Assembly (NCBI RefSeq): GCF_001889525.1
Contig: NZ_CP018192.1
Location: 1,437,493-1,501,492, forward strand
Source: Granulibacter bethesdensis
Lineage (GTDB): Bacteria; Pseudomonadota; Alphaproteobacteria; Acetobacterales; Acetobacteraceae
Direction of reading: 5' to 3'
Length of the DNA: 64,000 nt
In this document: in pieces, positions 1 to 11,673 of the stretch
How positions within the stretch are numbered: position 1 is the stretch's first letter
Layout: each line of letters begins with the position of its first letter
The notes under the pieces: model-generated
What the model was told of the DNA's origin: nothing
The model's input: the letters and a program-made list of their open reading frames with translations, nothing else
Databases searched by the model: none
Position numbers and translations under genes: made by a program

Positions 1-910
1 TCAGCACATCGTCGCAGATGCTCTTCGGCAGCAGCGGAACCGATGATCCGCCGGGAATAACCGCCAGCAGATTATCCCAGCCACCACGCACGCCCCCCGC
101 ATAACGTTCCAGCAGTTCACGCAGGGGAATGCCGAGTTCTTCCTCGACATTGCACGGCTTGTTCACATGGCCAGAGATGGAAAAGAGTTTTGTGCCGCTA
201 TTCTTGGGCCGCCCCAAAGATGCAAACCAGGCTCCGCCGCGCCGAAGAATAGTCGGACAAACAGCGATGCTTTCGACATTATTCACCGTCGTCGGGCACC
301 CATACAGACCGACACCAGCCGGGAAAGGCGGCTTCAGACGTGGCATGCCCTTCTTGCCTTCGATGCTTTCGATCAGCGCGGTTTCCTCACCGCAGATATA
401 AGCACCAGCCCCGCGATGAACGTACAGGTCGAAATCCCAACCGCTGCCGCAGGCGTTTTTTCCAATCAGGCCAGCCTCATAAGCCTGATCAATAGCAGCC
501 TGCAAGTGACAGGATTCATTATAAAATTCACCGCGCACATAAATATATGCCGTATGTGCCCCCATCGCGAAGGCGGCGATCAAACAGCCTTCAACCAGTT
601 TGTGGGGATCATGCCGCAGGATATCGCGATCCTTGCAGGTTCCCGGCTCGCTCTCATCGGCATTGACGACGAGGTAATGCGGACGCCCATCGGATTCCTT
701 GGGCATGAAACTCCACTTCATACCGGTGGGGAAACCTGCGCCACCACGACCACGCAGACCGCTGATTTTGATGTCATCTATAATGGCATCACGGCCTCGC
801 GCCAGAATGGCTGCCGTGCCATCCCAGTCCCCGCGCGCCAGAGCGCCTTTCAGCCCCCAATCATGCTCGCCGTACAAATTCGTGAAGATGCGGTCGCGAT
901 CGTTCAGCAT
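1..910 (-). CDS. nuoF: NADH-quinone oxidoreductase subunit F (partial, 3' end beyond left edge)
   Basis: This is the flavin-bearing subunit of complex I, which takes electrons from NADH onto FMN and passes them to the Fe-S chain in the peripheral arm. Reading the minus strand from the ATG at 910 gives about 303 residues before the window edge. The glycine-rich FMN/NADH motif [13 protein letters not shown] lies near residue 60, followed by [15 protein letters not shown] and [13 protein letters not shown], all typical of NuoF. The C-terminal [4Fe-4S] cysteines lie outside the window. It follows nuoE in the same direction after a 139-base gap, unusually wide for this operon. Identity is certain; only the truncation limits the call. 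Confidence 0.96.
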   Translation of the reverse strand, partial: MLNDRDRIFTNLYGEHDWGLKGALARGDWDGTAAILARGRDAIIDDIKISGLRGRGGAGFPTGMKWSFMPKESDGRPHYLVVNADESEPGTCKDRDILRHDPHKLVEGCLIAAFAMGAHTAYIYVRGEFYNESCHLQAAIDQAYEAGLIGKNACGSGWDFDLYVHRGAGAYICGEETALIESIEGKKGMPRLKPPFPAGVGLYGCPTTVNNVESIAVCPTILRRGGAWFASLGRPKNSGTKLFSISGHVNKPCNVEEELGIPLRELLERYAGGVRGGWDNLLAVIPGGSSVPLLPKSICDDVL

Positions 911-1049
911 CGCCTGCCCTCAGCCGATAGAAGCCGGCGGTGTGGAACCGGCCCCATTTTACATACGACATACAATCCAGTTTCCGGCTGGACAGAATGT
1001 CGGTCCTCACTCGCCGCGAAGCGGCAGATCAGTGTTCCATTCCGTGCGG

Positions 1050-1733
1050 TCACTCCCCTGCTGCGGGCGGTGTATAGTTACTCTGCATCTGGGCTGAAGG
1101 CACGTCACGCAACGTTGTCGGGCCACCCTCCGGCGCGGAGTTCTGACGACCCGACATAGAGCCAGGTGTTGGGTGCTCCCCGCGGCGCAAGGCGTCCAGC
1201 AGAGCAAGGGTCCGGGGACCATCCATATCCTCGTAATAATCGTCATCCACCTGCAGGATCGGCGCATTGACACAGGCGCCAAGACACTCGACCTCCGTCA
1301 TCGTGAACAGACCATCCTCACTGGTTTCGCCCCAGCCTTGGATACCCGTCGCTGAACGGCAGGCCGCTACGACCTCATCCGAGCCACGCAGCCAGCATGG
1401 TGTGGTCGTGCAGAGCTGAAGATGATGACGCCCAACCGGCCGGGTATTGTACATGAAGTAGAAAGTCGCCACCTCATAAACCCGGATCGGCGCCATCCCA
1501 AGACGGCGCGCGATCTCATCCATCGCCGCACGGGGAATCCATGCGCTGCCGGTCTCGCGTCCCATCTGCCGCTGTGCCAGATCCAGCAGTGGCATCACCG
1601 CGCTGGCGCGGCGAGAGGACGGGTATTTGGCCAGAATAGTTTCTATCTGTTGCTCGCTCTGCACATCGAACGAGAATTCCGCAGGCTGCCAAGGCTCGCG
1701 CCCGACATCACTGCCTCCGTTGACGTCCGCCAT
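1050..1733 (-). CDS. nuoE: NADH-quinone oxidoreductase subunit E
   Basis: NuoE carries the N1a [2Fe-2S] cluster of the NADH-oxidising module and sits beside NuoF. The 227-residue product has the thioredoxin-like fold signature: the first cysteine pair in CTTTPCWLRG and the second in VECLGACVNAPILQV. Upstream, VYEVATFYFMYN is typical of the family. The C-terminal tail after about residue 185 (GSMSGRQNSAPEGG onward) is a low-complexity extension that many NuoE proteins lack. The start ATG overlaps the nuoD stop by one base (TGATG), which suggests translational coupling. Confidence 0.96.
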   Translation of the reverse strand: MADVNGGSDVGREPWQPAEFSFDVQSEQQIETILAKYPSSRRASAVMPLLDLAQRQMGRETGSAWIPRAAMDEIARRLGMAPIRVYEVATFYFMYNTRPVGRHHLQLCTTTPCWLRGSDEVVAACRSATGIQGWGETSEDGLFTMTEVECLGACVNAPILQVDDDYYEDMDGPRTLALLDALRRGEHPTPGSMSGRQNSAPEGGPTTLRDVPSAQMQSNYTPPAAGE

Positions 1734-2935
1734 CAGCGGTCCACCTCACCGAACACAAGATCAAGCGAGCCAATGATCACCACCGCATCCGCCAGCATAT
1801 GGCGATGGGCCATGACATCGATCGCCTGCAAATGAGCAAAACCGGTCGGACGGATTTTGCAGCGATAAGGGCGGTTGCTGCCATCCGCGACCAGATACAC
1901 GCCGAACTCTCCTTTCGGACTCTCCACCGCTGTATAGGTGGCGCCCTCCGGAACGTGATAGCCTTCCGTATAAAGCTTGAAGTGATGGATCAGCGCCTCC
2001 ATCGACCGCTTCATCTCGGCACGAGGGGGCGGAGTGATCTTGTGATCCTGCACCTTGATCGGGCCGGGGCGGATTTTCTCCAGGCACTGCTTCACGATGC
2101 GCACACTCTGCCGCATCTCCTCGACCCGCACCAGATAGCGGTCATAGCAGTCGCCATTACGACCGACCGGAACCTCGAAATCCACCTCGGCATATTTATC
2201 ATAGGGCTGGGACTTACGCAGATCCCACGGAATGCCGCTGGCGCGGATACAGGGACCGCTGAAACCCCAGGCCAGAGCCTGTTCCGGAGTCATGCGGCCG
2301 ATATCGACCACGCGCTGCTTCCAGATGCGGTTATCGCTCAACAGACCGGCCATATCATCGATAAAGGCCGGGAATTTCTCCGTCCAATCGGCAATGCGGT
2401 CAGTCAGACCCGCCGGCAGATCCTTTGCCACCCCACCAGGACGGAAATAATTGGCATGAAATCGGGCGCCGGATACGGCCTCGTGGAATTCAAGCAGCTT
2501 TTCACGCTCTTCGTGTCCCCACAGCACTGGCGTCATCGCACCGCCATCGAGCGCATAAGTGGTGAGGTTGAGCAAATGGTTCAGGATGCGCGTGATTTCC
2601 GCAAACATCGTGCGGATCCACTGCGCCCGCTCCGGGGCGGTGATACCCAGCAGCTTCTCTGTCGCTAAAGCGAAGGCATGCTCCTCGCACATCGGCGAGA
2701 CGTAATCGAGCCGGTCAAAATAAGGCAGGGCCTGAAGATAGGATTTGTATTCGATCAGCTTCTCGGTACCACGATGCAGCAGGCCGATATGCGGATCGGC
2801 ACGCTCCACCACCTCACCATCCAATTCCAGCACCAGACGCAGCACGCCATGGGCGGCAGGATGTTGCGGGCCAAAATTGATAGCGTGGCTGTCGATTTCA
2901 ACAACACGGCCCTGCTTCTGGACGGTCTCGCTCAT
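1733..2935 (-). CDS. nuoD: NADH-quinone oxidoreductase subunit D
   Basis: NuoD (49-kDa subunit) forms the quinone-binding pocket of complex I together with NuoB. The 400-residue protein has the family hallmark [13 protein letters not shown] near residue 22, [12 protein letters not shown] after it, and [12 protein letters not shown] in the central part. Length is normal for a stand-alone NuoD, so NuoC and NuoD are not fused here. Its ATG overlaps the nuoC stop by four bases (ATGA), and its stop overlaps the nuoE start by one base, so translation of the operon is tightly coupled. Confidence 0.97.
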   Translation of the reverse strand: MSETVQKQGRVVEIDSHAINFGPQHPAAHGVLRLVLELDGEVVERADPHIGLLHRGTEKLIEYKSYLQALPYFDRLDYVSPMCEEHAFALATEKLLGITAPERAQWIRTMFAEITRILNHLLNLTTYALDGGAMTPVLWGHEEREKLLEFHEAVSGARFHANYFRPGGVAKDLPAGLTDRIADWTEKFPAFIDDMAGLLSDNRIWKQRVVDIGRMTPEQALAWGFSGPCIRASGIPWDLRKSQPYDKYAEVDFEVPVGRNGDCYDRYLVRVEEMRQSVRIVKQCLEKIRPGPIKVQDHKITPPPRAEMKRSMEALIHHFKLYTEGYHVPEGATYTAVESPKGEFGVYLVADGSNRPYRCKIRPTGFAHLQAIDVMAHRHMLADAVVIIGSLDLVFGEVDR

Positions 2936-3567
2936 CGCTTCGCCTCCTCCGTCACGACCGGTTGCGGCTGGGTGCTGGCGATGGATGCTTTCTCATCACC
3001 AGGCAGTGTCGTCATTCCTTCCCACGGAGACAGAAAATCAAAATTACGAAAATCCTGAGTCAGCTTCACCGGCTCATACACGACCTGCCGCCGCTCTTCA
3101 TCCCAGCGGAGTTCGACATAACCGGTCAGCGGAAAGTCTTTCCGCAGCGGATGCCCCTCAAACCCGTAATCCGTCAGGATACGTCGGTGATCGGGCTGGC
3201 CGGAGAACAGGATGCCGAACAGATCCCAGGTCTCACGTTCGAACCAGGTCGCCACGGGCCAGATTTTGTGGACCGACGGCACCGGCATTCCATCATCCGT
3301 TCCAACGATCATGCGGATTCGATGATTCAGGGACACTGAGAGCAGATTATAGACAACATCAAAGCGCGGAGACCGCGAAGGCCAGTCTACCCCGCATACA
3401 TCCATCAGTTGCTGACACAGGAACCGCGGATCATCCCGCAAGGTCAACGCCACTGCCTCAAGCTGATCGCGTGTGACTTCGACGACCAACTCATCTTTTT
3501 CCAGCCTCACGCATGTCACGCCGTGTATGGCGGACAAGGCTTCCAGTAAATGTGATTGATCAGCCAC
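2932..3567 (-). CDS. nuoC: NADH-quinone oxidoreductase subunit C
   Basis: NuoC (30-kDa subunit) helps join the peripheral arm to the quinone module. I placed the start at the GTG at 3567 ([11 protein letters not shown]...), giving 211 residues and an eight-base overlap with the nuoB stop. The open frame runs further upstream, but only inside nuoB, and the extra residues are arginine-rich and unlike the family. Characteristic parts are [19 protein letters not shown] and [13 protein letters not shown], the NuoC signature. The tail after about residue 175 is variable. The exact start is inferred; the identity is not in doubt. Confidence 0.94.
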   Translation of the reverse strand: MADQSHLLEALSAIHGVTCVRLEKDELVVEVTRDQLEAVALTLRDDPRFLCQQLMDVCGVDWPSRSPRFDVVYNLLSVSLNHRIRMIVGTDDGMPVPSVHKIWPVATWFERETWDLFGILFSGQPDHRRILTDYGFEGHPLRKDFPLTGYVELRWDEERRQVVYEPVKLTQDFRNFDFLSPWEGMTTLPGDEKASIASTQPQPVVTEEAKR

Positions 3568-4144
3568 GGAGAATGGTTCCCGTCCGGCGAATTTTCTTCT
3601 GCAGCTGCATAATGCCGTATACCAGCGCCTCCGCGGTCGGCGGACACCCCGGCACATAGACATCGACAGGCACGATCCGGTCGCAGCCACGCACCACTGA
3701 GTAGGAATAGTGGTAATAGCCGCCACCATTGGCACAGGAGCCCATGCTGATCACCCAGCGCGGTTCGGGCATCTGATCATAGACCCGACGCAGGGCCGGG
3801 GCCATTTTATTTGTCAGGGTTCCTGCCACAATCATCACATCGCTCTGGCGGGGGGAAGCACGAGGAATAACCCCGAAACGATCCAGATCATAACGTGGCA
3901 TGTAAGCATGGATCATTTCCACCGCACAGCAAGCCAGACCGAAGGTCATCGGCCAGAGACTGCCTGTGCGCGCCCAATTCACCAGCTTGTCGAGATTGGC
4001 GACAACAAAGCCCTTATCTGCCATCTCTCCCGTGATACCACGCAGCACGGCCTCCTGCCCCGGCCCAGGCGACAAAGACTCCCTGTTCCAGAGCATCGCC
4101 TCATCTGCTGTCGGGGCATGGGCAGAAGGATACTGGCTCTGCAT
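3560..4144 (-). CDS. nuoB: NADH-quinone oxidoreductase subunit B
   Basis: NuoB holds cluster N2, the last [4Fe-4S] centre before quinone. The 194-residue protein shows the expected ligands: the tandem cysteines in [12 protein letters not shown], the cysteine in [15 protein letters not shown] and the one in [11 protein letters not shown]. The N-terminal 35 residues are variable. It lies six bases downstream of nuoA and overlaps nuoC, within a single minus-strand operon. Confidence 0.97.
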   Translation of the reverse strand: MQSQYPSAHAPTADEAMLWNRESLSPGPGQEAVLRGITGEMADKGFVVANLDKLVNWARTGSLWPMTFGLACCAVEMIHAYMPRYDLDRFGVIPRASPRQSDVMIVAGTLTNKMAPALRRVYDQMPEPRWVISMGSCANGGGYYHYSYSVVRGCDRIVPVDVYVPGCPPTAEALVYGIMQLQKKIRRTGTILRG

Positions 4145-4150
4145 GGTGCT

Positions 4151-4516
4151 TTACTCCCACTCCAGCGCGCCTTTGCGCCATTCATAGATGAAGCCGACAG
4201 TCAGAACGCCCAGAAAGCCCATCATGGAGAAAAAGCCAAACATGCCAATCCGGGAAAGGCTGACTGCCCATGGGAACAGAAATGCCACTTCCAGATCGAA
4301 AATGATGAACAGAATAGCCACCAGATAATACCGTACATCGAAGCGACTGCGTGCATCATCAAAGGCATCGAACCCGCATTCATAAGGCGCGAGCTTTTCA
4401 GCATAGGGTTTCTGCCGTGCAGCCAGATAGGAGCCACCGACCATGGCGCATGCAATCACGCTGGCAATCCCGATAAAAACCAGAATCGGAAAATATTCTG
4501 TCAGCACAGGCTGCAT
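4151..4516 (-). CDS. nuoA: NADH-quinone oxidoreductase subunit A
   Basis: NuoA is a small three-helix subunit of the complex I membrane arm next to the quinone site. The 121-residue product has hydrophobic segments near residues 10-30, 62-82 and 90-112. The conserved loop [20 protein letters not shown] sits between the first two helices and carries the family cysteine. It is the first gene of the nuo operon here. The 220 bases upstream, up to the tRNA-Asp gene, should contain the operon promoter, but I could not pick out a convincing -35/-10 pair. Confidence 0.96.
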   Translation of the reverse strand: MQPVLTEYFPILVFIGIASVIACAMVGGSYLAARQKPYAEKLAPYECGFDAFDDARSRFDVRYYLVAILFIIFDLEVAFLFPWAVSLSRIGMFGFFSMMGFLGVLTVGFIYEWRKGALEWE

Positions 4517-4738
4517 AGGACATCATCCCTTCCGAAGGCCGAGGAGTCTGGCCATCGAGATTTCTCAGCGTTGGAGGCAATACAGAAACGCCGCTGCCTC
4601 GATAGAAAAGGTTTATCGCACCGCGCCATACATCGCAACGGAGCAAACCTAACTAACACCATCCCCGTCCGGATAAGAGAGGGATCGAAAGATTAAGTTA
4701 TTTTTTAATTTTGCTGGATGCCCGCCATCACAGAAAAA

Positions 4739-4815
<77 letters not shown>

Positions 4816-4949
4816 GCAACAGCGAGGCGCGCTTCCTACGCTTTGATGGCCCCATCGTCAAGCACATGAACGCAGAAAATATGTACGCTGCGATAGTGTC
4901 TTCCCCTTCATCCCATGAATAAGAGTTATGACTGCGCGTACCCCTGAAC

Positions 4950-5765
4950 TCACCCCTTTCGGTTGATGGAACGCAGCGCGCGCCGACAGATTCTGGCCGT
5001 AGCAAGACCCGCACTTTCAGCACTCCATTGCGCACACAGGGACCGGACCCAGTCAGGCTGGTCCTTGCTGGCATCATTGAGCCAATTTCCAACAGAGTCC
5101 TGTACATAAGGCGCCGGATCGGCACGTAATGGCTGAAGAACAGGTAATGCCTTTCCGGGAAATTGCCGTAAAGCGCGGAGATGGGAGCACCACACTCCAC
5201 GTGGCCGGGTGGCTTCACTGGCAAAGCGTCTCAGGCGCTCGGAAGAATCCGTCGTCCACCCGGCCAACAATGCAAGAGCATGATCAAGGTCTGCGGCGAT
5301 ATGAGGCCGAACCGCCATCCATGCCCATTCCCGAACGCCGAAATGATGATCATCGGCAAAGGGGCGGATCATCGCTAAACGCTCCGCAAGAGTTTGTCCT
5401 GCTGCTGCGCCCACCATGAAACACGCCCAACCACGCACAGTGTCCGAGGAATGGTTCCGCAGGATATCCAGCCCAGCCATGCCGTTATGCTCAAGAATCA
5501 GACTGGCCGCCAATGCCATGCGGCGCAAAATTCCTTCTTCCGCCTCACACTGCATTTTCAGAATGGCATCAGGCCCAATAGCAGGAAACACATGGGACAG
5601 GAGGGAGGCAAAATTAACACCCAAACACTCGGTGAGCGTCGTGGCCTCAAGGGTACCTGCATTCAGCAAAGCGAGGCGGGCAGGCTCAATCGCTGCAACA
5701 CGCGGCACGGATCGTTCACCCTTCAACAGCCAAACGCACATTAAAAAAGCCCGCAAAGATGGCAT
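4950..5765 (-). CDS. DNA alkylation repair protein (HEAT-repeat, AlkC/AlkD-like)
   Basis: This roughly 271-residue protein looks like a HEAT-like-repeat DNA glycosylase that removes alkylated bases. It is built of repeated amphipathic helices with conserved tryptophans: VRGWACFMVG, FGVREWAWMAVRPH and SERLRRFASEATRPRGVW. The last of these and the following region (DPAPYVQDSVGNWLNDASKD) match what I know of AlkC/AlkD-type proteins. I chose the ATG at 5765 because AGGA lies five bases upstream; a GTG at 5783 would add six residues. It sits alone between two identical tRNA-Asp genes. A second, unrelated alkylation-repair glycosylase is encoded at 55583. Substrate range is not visible from sequence. 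Confidence 0.78.
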   Translation of the reverse strand: MPSLRAFLMCVWLLKGERSVPRVAAIEPARLALLNAGTLEATTLTECLGVNFASLLSHVFPAIGPDAILKMQCEAEEGILRRMALAASLILEHNGMAGLDILRNHSSDTVRGWACFMVGAAAGQTLAERLAMIRPFADDHHFGVREWAWMAVRPHIAADLDHALALLAGWTTDSSERLRRFASEATRPRGVWCSHLRALRQFPGKALPVLQPLRADPAPYVQDSVGNWLNDASKDQPDWVRSLCAQWSAESAGLATARICRRALRSINRKG

Positions 5766-5812
5766 GACCATCCTGACGGGCACCAGATCGTATCAAGAAA
5801 AAAATGAGAAAC

Positions 5813-5889
<77 letters not shown>

Positions 5890-6001
5890 GCAACAGCGAG
5901 GCCGGTTCCTACAGGCTGCCGATGCTGCCGTCAAACCCTTCCGGATCAAAGTTCTGGGGATAACTCCAGATAATCCGGATGCAGACAGCGCCGTAAACCT
6001 A

Positions 6002-6076
6002 TGGTGGGCGGTGACGGGATCGAACCGCCGACCATCTCGGTGTAAACGAGACGCTCTACCTCTGAGCTAACCGCCC
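6002..6076 (-). tRNA. tRNA-Val (TAC)
   Basis: The reverse complement gives a 75-base cloverleaf. The acceptor stem GGGCGGT pairs with ACCGCCC, the discriminator is A and CCA is encoded. The anticodon stem TCTCG/CGAGA encloses the loop TTTACAC with anticodon TAC. It lies 112 bases from the second tRNA-Asp. Confidence 0.96.
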
Positions 6077-6164
6077 TGACCTCAGTGAGCGCCCTATAAA
6101 CCGATGCACGCGCATGGTCTACTGCTTCGACAGCAGGAAACGGACAATCGGCCAGGTAAAATCC

Positions 6165-6458
6165 TTATTCCGCCGAAGAATCCTGCTCGTTCAGCGCATC
6201 TTTCAGTGTTTTTCCAGCCTTGAAACGTACCGACAAAGCGGGGGGAATCGCTATTTCTTCCCCGGTGCGCGGGTTCCGCCCGACAGATGCCTTGCGGGAG
6301 GCTACGGAAAATGAGCCAAACCCCACCAGCCGGACTTCCTCATGACGTTTCAAAGCAGACTCGATGCTGCCCAGAACCGCATCGACTGCCTGTGCTGCCC
6401 TACTACGCGGAAGCTCAAGCTCATCGGCAACTGCCGTGATCAATTCCATTTTATTCAA
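6165..6458 (-). CDS. hupB: HU-family DNA-binding protein
   Basis: This is a nucleoid-associated protein that binds and bends DNA as a dimer. The 97-residue length and features are standard for HU: an N-terminal MNKMELITAVADEL helix, VRLVGFGSFSV leading into the beta arm, and GRNPRTGEEIAIPPA, the DNA-binding arm with the conserved proline. An HU gene beside lon is common in proteobacteria. IHF subunits are related, but the arm sequence favours HU. Confidence 0.93.
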   Translation of the reverse strand: MNKMELITAVADELELPRSRAAQAVDAVLGSIESALKRHEEVRLVGFGSFSVASRKASVGRNPRTGEEIAIPPALSVRFKAGKTLKDALNEQDSSAE

Positions 6459-6605
6459 CGCCTGTCCCCTGCCCCGCGTGACTATAAAAGCCGGTTGGCA
6501 ATTAAAGGATCAGCTTTTATGCCGTCAACGTAACAGAGACTCGCCAAAGTGCAAAAAGTGAAAATTCATCCCCCTGCCTGACCCTCAGACATGAAATCAA
6601 ACATG

Positions 6606-6632
6606 AAAAAGGGGAGCGGTATTCCACTCCCC
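6606..6632 (-). terminator. Rho-independent terminator of lon
   Basis: On the minus strand, about 26 bases past the lon stop codon, GGGGAG and CTCCCC form a stem around a ten-base loop that can pair further (GG/CC). A run of five T follows. It separates lon from the downstream HU gene. Confidence 0.85.
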
Positions 6633-6657
6633 TCTCCCGAAACGAACAAGCCGTCAA

Positions 6658-9090
6658 TCAATGCGGCAGAGAGGTTTCACTGACCTGACCAGATTTTTTG
6701 GTCACGGATTCTTCCATGCTCTCATCCCAGGTTATCGCCTCCGGCTTCCTCGCCAGAGCCTGACCGATCACCTCATCAACATGGGAGACCGGAACGATCC
6801 GAAGGTTTTTCTTCACGTTATCCGGGATTTCAGCCAGATCCTTCTCATTGTCCTTCGGAATAAAGACAGTGGACAATCCGGCCCGCAGCGCCGCCAGAAG
6901 CTTCTCCTTCAACCCGCCGATCGGCAAAACACGGCCACGCAGGGTGATCTCGCCGGTCATGGCGATATCACGGCGCACCGGGATGCCAGTCAGGACGCTG
7001 ACAAGACTGGTTGCCATTGCAATCCCCGCCGAGGGGCCATCCTTGGGCGTCGCCCCTTCAGGCACATGGACATGGATATCACGCTTCTCAAACACAGTCG
7101 GCTTGATGCCGAAGCTGGCGGAACGGCTGCGGACATAGCTGAGCGCTGCGGATACGCTCTCCTGCATCACATCACCCAGTTTACCGGTATGCTTGATGGC
7201 GCCTTTACCGGGCAGCAGAACACTCTCAATGGTGAGAATCTCGCCACCAACCTCGGTCCAGGCCAGACCGGCGACCACACCGATCATGTCCTCAGCCTCA
7301 ATCTCGCCATAGCGGAATTTCTGGACGCCAGCGTATTTCTCAAGGTTCTTCCGGGTAATCGCCACCTTCTTGGCTTTTTTGGTGACGATTTCCTTCACCG
7401 CCTTACGGGCCAGACCGGCAATTTCGCGCTCAAGGTTACGAACTCCGGCTTCCCGCGTGTAGTAGCGGATCAGGTCACGGATCGCGTCCTCAGTGACTGA
7501 CCATTCCTCCGGCTTCAAGCTATGAGCCTCGGTCTGCTTCTGGAGCAGATGGCGCTTGGCGATCTCTACTTTCTCATCCTCGGTATAGCCGGGGATGCGG
7601 ATGATCTCCATGCGGTCCAGCAAAGGCTGCGGCATACGCAGGCTATTGGCCGTTGTGACGAACATCACGTCGGACAGGTCGTAATCGACCTCCAGATAAT
7701 GATCGGCAAAAGTTCCATTCTGCTCCGGGTCCAGCACCTCCAGCAGCGCCGAGGACGGATCACCACGCCAGTCGGATCCGAGCTTGTCGATCTCATCCAG
7801 CAGGAAGAGCGGGTTCGAGGTCTTGGCCTTTTTCATGCCCTGAATAACCTTGCCGGGCATGGAACCAATATAGGTCCGCCGATGACCGCGCACCTCAGCC
7901 TCGTCTCTCACGCCACCCAGTGACATGCGGACAAAATTACGCCCCGTCGCCTTGGCGATCGACTTGCCGAGAGAGGTTTTGCCGACACCAGGCGGCCCCA
8001 CCAGACAGAGGATCGGACCACGCAGCTTGTCGGAACGGGACTGCACCGCGAGATATTCGAGGATACGCTCCTTGACCTTTTCCAGCCCGTAATGGTCGGC
8101 ATCAAGCACCTTTTCGGCTTCCTCGACGTCGTTACGGACCTTGCTGCGCTTCTTCCACGGAATACCCAGCATCCAGTCCAGATAATTTCGTACCACGGTC
8201 GCTTCAGCGCTCATCGGGCTCATGCTGCGGAGCTTTTTCAGCTCGCTCAGACATTTCTCGGTGGCTTCCTTGGTCAGACGGGTCTTCTTGATGCGCTCTT
8301 CCAGCTCGGCGATTTCATCCTTGCCGTCTTCGCCTTCCCCCAGTTCCTTCTGAATAGCCTTCATCTGCTCATTCAGATAATATTCGCGCTGGGTCTTCTC
8401 CATCTGGCGCTTCACGCGATTGCGGATGCGCTTCTCCACCTGAAGAACCCCGATCTCGCTTTCCATATGCGCGAAGACACGTTCCAGGCGCTCAGAAATG
8501 GGAACGATCTCCAGCAATTCCTGCTTCTCGGCGATTTTCAGGCTCAGATGACTGGCCACCGTATCGGCAAGCTTGCTGGGTTCCTCGATCTGATTGACTG
8601 AAACCAAAACCTCCGGCGCAATTTTTTTGTTGAGCTTGATATATTGCTCAAACTGTCCCACCACGGTGCGGCCCAGCGCCTCTAGTTCCTTGTCCGTCTC
8701 CCCGGTATCAGCCAGAAGCTCGGTTTTAGCCTCAAAATAGGCCTCCGTCTCGCCGAAGCCCGTAATGCGGGCGCGTCGGCTGCCCTCCACCAACACCTTA
8801 ACGGTGCCGTCAGGCAGCTTCAGCAACTGCAGAATGGTGGAAACAGTACCGATCCGGTAAATATCATCAATACCGGGATCATCCTGCGAGGCGTTCTTCT
8901 GGGCGACCAGCAGAATCTGCTTGTCGTCCTTCATGACAGCTTCCAACGCGCGAACAGATTTTTCCCGCCCGACGAAAAGGGGCACAATCATATGGGGAAA
9001 AACAACAATATCACGCAAGGGCAGGACGGGTAGCATCTCGCCCTCAGTGCCGGAACCTTGCGTTTCGTTCTGTGGTGTGGCGTCCGTCAT
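6658..9090 (-). CDS. lon: ATP-dependent protease La
   Basis: Lon is a cytoplasmic hexameric AAA+ serine protease that degrades damaged and regulatory proteins. The 810-residue protein has the N-terminal substrate domain from about residue 20 ([20 protein letters not shown]). Walker A (GPPGVGKTS) is near residue 366 and Walker B lies in [10 protein letters not shown]. The protease domain has catalytic serine in [14 protein letters not shown] near 685 and the lysine of the Ser-Lys dyad in [14 protein letters not shown] near 728. An AAGGAAG ribosome site lies just upstream of the ATG. The gene follows clpX in the same direction after 233 bases and ends at a clear terminator. Confidence 0.98.
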   Translation of the reverse strand: MTDATPQNETQGSGTEGEMLPVLPLRDIVVFPHMIVPLFVGREKSVRALEAVMKDDKQILLVAQKNASQDDPGIDDIYRIGTVSTILQLLKLPDGTVKVLVEGSRRARITGFGETEAYFEAKTELLADTGETDKELEALGRTVVGQFEQYIKLNKKIAPEVLVSVNQIEEPSKLADTVASHLSLKIAEKQELLEIVPISERLERVFAHMESEIGVLQVEKRIRNRVKRQMEKTQREYYLNEQMKAIQKELGEGEDGKDEIAELEERIKKTRLTKEATEKCLSELKKLRSMSPMSAEATVVRNYLDWMLGIPWKKRSKVRNDVEEAEKVLDADHYGLEKVKERILEYLAVQSRSDKLRGPILCLVGPPGVGKTSLGKSIAKATGRNFVRMSLGGVRDEAEVRGHRRTYIGSMPGKVIQGMKKAKTSNPLFLLDEIDKLGSDWRGDPSSALLEVLDPEQNGTFADHYLEVDYDLSDVMFVTTANSLRMPQPLLDRMEIIRIPGYTEDEKVEIAKRHLLQKQTEAHSLKPEEWSVTEDAIRDLIRYYTREAGVRNLEREIAGLARKAVKEIVTKKAKKVAITRKNLEKYAGVQKFRYGEIEAEDMIGVVAGLAWTEVGGEILTIESVLLPGKGAIKHTGKLGDVMQESVSAALSYVRSRSASFGIKPTVFEKRDIHVHVPEGATPKDGPSAGIAMATSLVSVLTGIPVRRDIAMTGEITLRGRVLPIGGLKEKLLAALRAGLSTVFIPKDNEKDLAEIPDNVKKNLRIVPVSHVDEVIGQALARKPEAITWDESMEESVTKKSGQVSETSLPH

Positions 9091-9323
9091 AGGGGACTTC
9101 CTTTCAACGACAGCCTGCCGCCCCTATGCCCAGTTCCAAGGCGCATAGCAGCGACAGCACCTTCCAGAAAAACTGTGATAATCAGATTTCTCTGGCGGTT
9201 CATGGGGCTTCCCCCGGAATGGGCAGAAGCAGACTCAAGTCAGCAGCGCTTGCTTCGGAAAGAGGAATTGGCAGCATCATGAGGGCTGATTCCAATTCCG
9301 AAACATAAATGAGGATTGCGCAA

Positions 9324-10580
9324 TCAGGCGCTCTCCTCCGCGCGTTCTTCTGGTCCGTATGTCATCAGCGGTGCAGCACGACCCTCGGCCACTTCACCGT
9401 TGATGACTACTTCTTCGACGTTTTCCATCCCCGGCAGATCATACATAGTGCCGAGCAGGATACCTTCCAGGATGGACCGCAGGCCGCGCGCACCGGTTTT
9501 ACGGGCGATAGCGCGATTAGCCACGGATTTCAGGGCATCATCGGTGAAGGAAAGGGTCACTCCCTCCATCTCGAACAGACGACCATATTGCTTCACCAGA
9601 GCATTTTTCGGCTTGGTGAGGATTTCAATCAAGGCGGCCTCATCAAGGTCTTCCAGCGTCGCAACCACAGGGAGACGACCGATGAATTCCGGAATCAGAC
9701 CGAAACGCAAAAGATCCTCCGGCTCGACCTCCCTCAGGATTTCACCGGTTCGGCGTTCATCCGGGTCACGGACCTCAGCACCATAGCCAATACCGCCACC
9801 CTTTCCGCGGCTACCGATGATCTTTTCCAGCCCGGCGAAGGCGCCCCCGCAGATGAAAAGGATATTGGTGGTATCGACCTGCAGAAACTCCTGCTGAGGA
9901 TGCTTGCGCCCACCCTGTGGCGGAACCGAGGCAACGGTGCCTTCCATGATCTTCAGCAGCGCCTGCTGAACCCCTTCCCCGCTGACATCACGCGTGATGG
10001 AAGGATTGTCTGATTTGCGGCTGATCTTGTCGACCTCGTCGATATAGACAATGCCGCGCTGCGCACGTTCAACGTTGTAATCGGCTGCCTGCAAAAGCTT
10101 CAGGATGATGTTTTCGACATCTTCCCCTACATAGCCGGCCTCGGTCAGTGTCGTGGCATCGGCCATGGTGAAGGGCACGTCCAGAATGCGGGCCAGAGTC
10201 TGGGCCAGCAATGTCTTACCGGACCCGGTGGGACCGATCAGCATGATATTGGACTTGCCGATTTCTATATCGTTGTTCTTCTGGCCATGCGCCAACCGCT
10301 TGTAGTGGTTGTGCACGGCAACGGAGAGAACCTTCTTGGCATGAGCCTGACCGATGACGTAGTCATCGAGAACCTTGCAGATTTCTTTCGGGGTCGGCAC
10401 GCCATCCCGGGACTTGACCAGATGGGTCTTATGTTCCTCGCGGATGATGTCCATGCAGAGTTCAACGCATTCATCGCAGATGAACACGGTCGGACCGGCA
10501 ATCAGTTTTCTCACTTCATGCTGCGACTTGCCGCAGAAGGAGCAATAGAGAGTATTTTTCGAATCGCCGGACTTAGTCAT
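9324..10580 (-). CDS. clpX: ATP-dependent Clp protease ATP-binding subunit ClpX
   Basis: ClpX unfolds substrates and feeds them into ClpP. I place the start at the ATG at 10580 ([13 protein letters not shown]), since AGGAG lies five bases upstream; a GTG six bases earlier is possible. The 418-residue protein starts with a C4 zinc-binding domain (CSFCGK and CDECVELC). Walker A ([10 protein letters not shown]) is near residue 120, the pore-loop GYVGEDVE follows, Walker B ends in IDEVDKI, and the ClpP-contacting side has [10 protein letters not shown]. It lies 272 bases downstream of clpP. Confidence 0.98.
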   Translation of the reverse strand: MTKSGDSKNTLYCSFCGKSQHEVRKLIAGPTVFICDECVELCMDIIREEHKTHLVKSRDGVPTPKEICKVLDDYVIGQAHAKKVLSVAVHNHYKRLAHGQKNNDIEIGKSNIMLIGPTGSGKTLLAQTLARILDVPFTMADATTLTEAGYVGEDVENIILKLLQAADYNVERAQRGIVYIDEVDKISRKSDNPSITRDVSGEGVQQALLKIMEGTVASVPPQGGRKHPQQEFLQVDTTNILFICGGAFAGLEKIIGSRGKGGGIGYGAEVRDPDERRTGEILREVEPEDLLRFGLIPEFIGRLPVVATLEDLDEAALIEILTKPKNALVKQYGRLFEMEGVTLSFTDDALKSVANRAIARKTGARGLRSILEGILLGTMYDLPGMENVEEVVINGEVAEGRAAPLMTYGPEERAEESA

Positions 10581-10852
10581 GAGCACTCCTGTCCCAACAT
10601 GGGACTTAACCCTGTTAGCCTAGCCGCGCATTTCAGCGGGAACAAGCGCTGCAGGGAACATTCCAACGGGTCTGACCTTCTATATGGTACGCCCGCACTC
10701 TTTAGTGACATTAAAAGAAGTTTACGTATTCTTGCGGCAAAGTCGACCGTGTCGGTATTGCCGCATTCTGTCGCTAGATGGAAACCGGATGGCCAAGTGC
10801 AAGACCAAGCCATCACGGTTCTTTGACAAAGTTTGGCAACAGCCGGCTTTAT

Positions 10853-11500
10853 TCAGCTTTTGCTGCTATCAGGGGTAGAAGAAACAGGACGACGCTCGAC
10901 CACCTGATCGACCAGACCAAAATCACGCGCTTCCTCGGCGGACATATAGGTATCACGCTCCAACTTGCGCTCGATTGCCTCAATCGACTGGCCGGTATGG
11001 CGGTTGTAGATTTCGTTCAGCCGCTTGCGCAGCGTCAGGATCTCGCGGGCCTGAATTTCAATATCCGTTGCCTGACCCTGCGCACCGCCAGAAGGCTGGT
11101 GCACCATCACGCGCGCATTCGGGAGGGCAAAACGCTTGTCCTTCTCACCCGCGCAAAGCAGCAGCGATCCCATCGATGCCGCCTGACCGATGCAGACGGT
11201 GCTGACCGGGCTGCGGATGTACTGCATGGTGTCGTAAATCGCCAACCCGGCACTCACAACGCCACCTGGGCTATTGATATAAAAGGAAATTTCCTTTTGA
11301 GGGTTCTCGCTCTCCAGAAACAGGAGCTGGGCGCAGATCAGAGCACTGACCTGATCGTACACTGCACCAGTCAGGAAGATAATCCGTTCCTTTAGCAAAC
11401 GGGAATAGATATCAAAGGACCGCTCCCCCCGTGCAGTCTGCTCGACCACCATCGGCACCAGAGTGTTGCTGTAGACCTCAACGGGATCGCGATCCCTCAT
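10853..11500 (-). CDS. clpP: ATP-dependent Clp protease proteolytic subunit ClpP
   Basis: ClpP is the tetradecameric serine protease that works with ClpX. The catalytic serine is in [10 protein letters not shown] and the histidine in [14 protein letters not shown], with downstream residues matching the family. The frame is open for 46 codons upstream, but I chose the ATG at 11500 ([20 protein letters not shown]): it gives the normal 215-residue length and has AGGA eight bases before it. The start is inferred; the identity is firm. Confidence 0.96.
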   Translation of the reverse strand: MRDRDPVEVYSNTLVPMVVEQTARGERSFDIYSRLLKERIIFLTGAVYDQVSALICAQLLFLESENPQKEISFYINSPGGVVSAGLAIYDTMQYIRSPVSTVCIGQAASMGSLLLCAGEKDKRFALPNARVMVHQPSGGAQGQATDIEIQAREILTLRKRLNEIYNRHTGQSIEAIERKLERDTYMSAEEARDFGLVDQVVERRPVSSTPDSSKS

Positions 11501-11673
11501 GTTCTGTATCCTTGCATAGACAGAGCCTACATCCACCGGGGACGTGTTCCGGTTCAGACGCATGACTCCATGGCTGAGCGACACCGCTGCTTCAGTCAAG
11601 TTGAACCGATTCTGATGCTGCCGCCAAGACAGGGGCACATCATTCAGATCAAAATAAAATATTTTCTTTTAAA

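Noticed and set aside
167-1159. Long plus-strand open frame of 330 codons opposite nuoF and nuoE.
   Set aside because: It is a shadow of the high-GC coding strand. The minus strand encodes NuoF and NuoE with all family motifs.
6661-7500. Plus-strand frames opposite lon and clpX.
   Set aside because: Same reason: antisense frames opposite well-supported genes, no ribosome sites or motifs.
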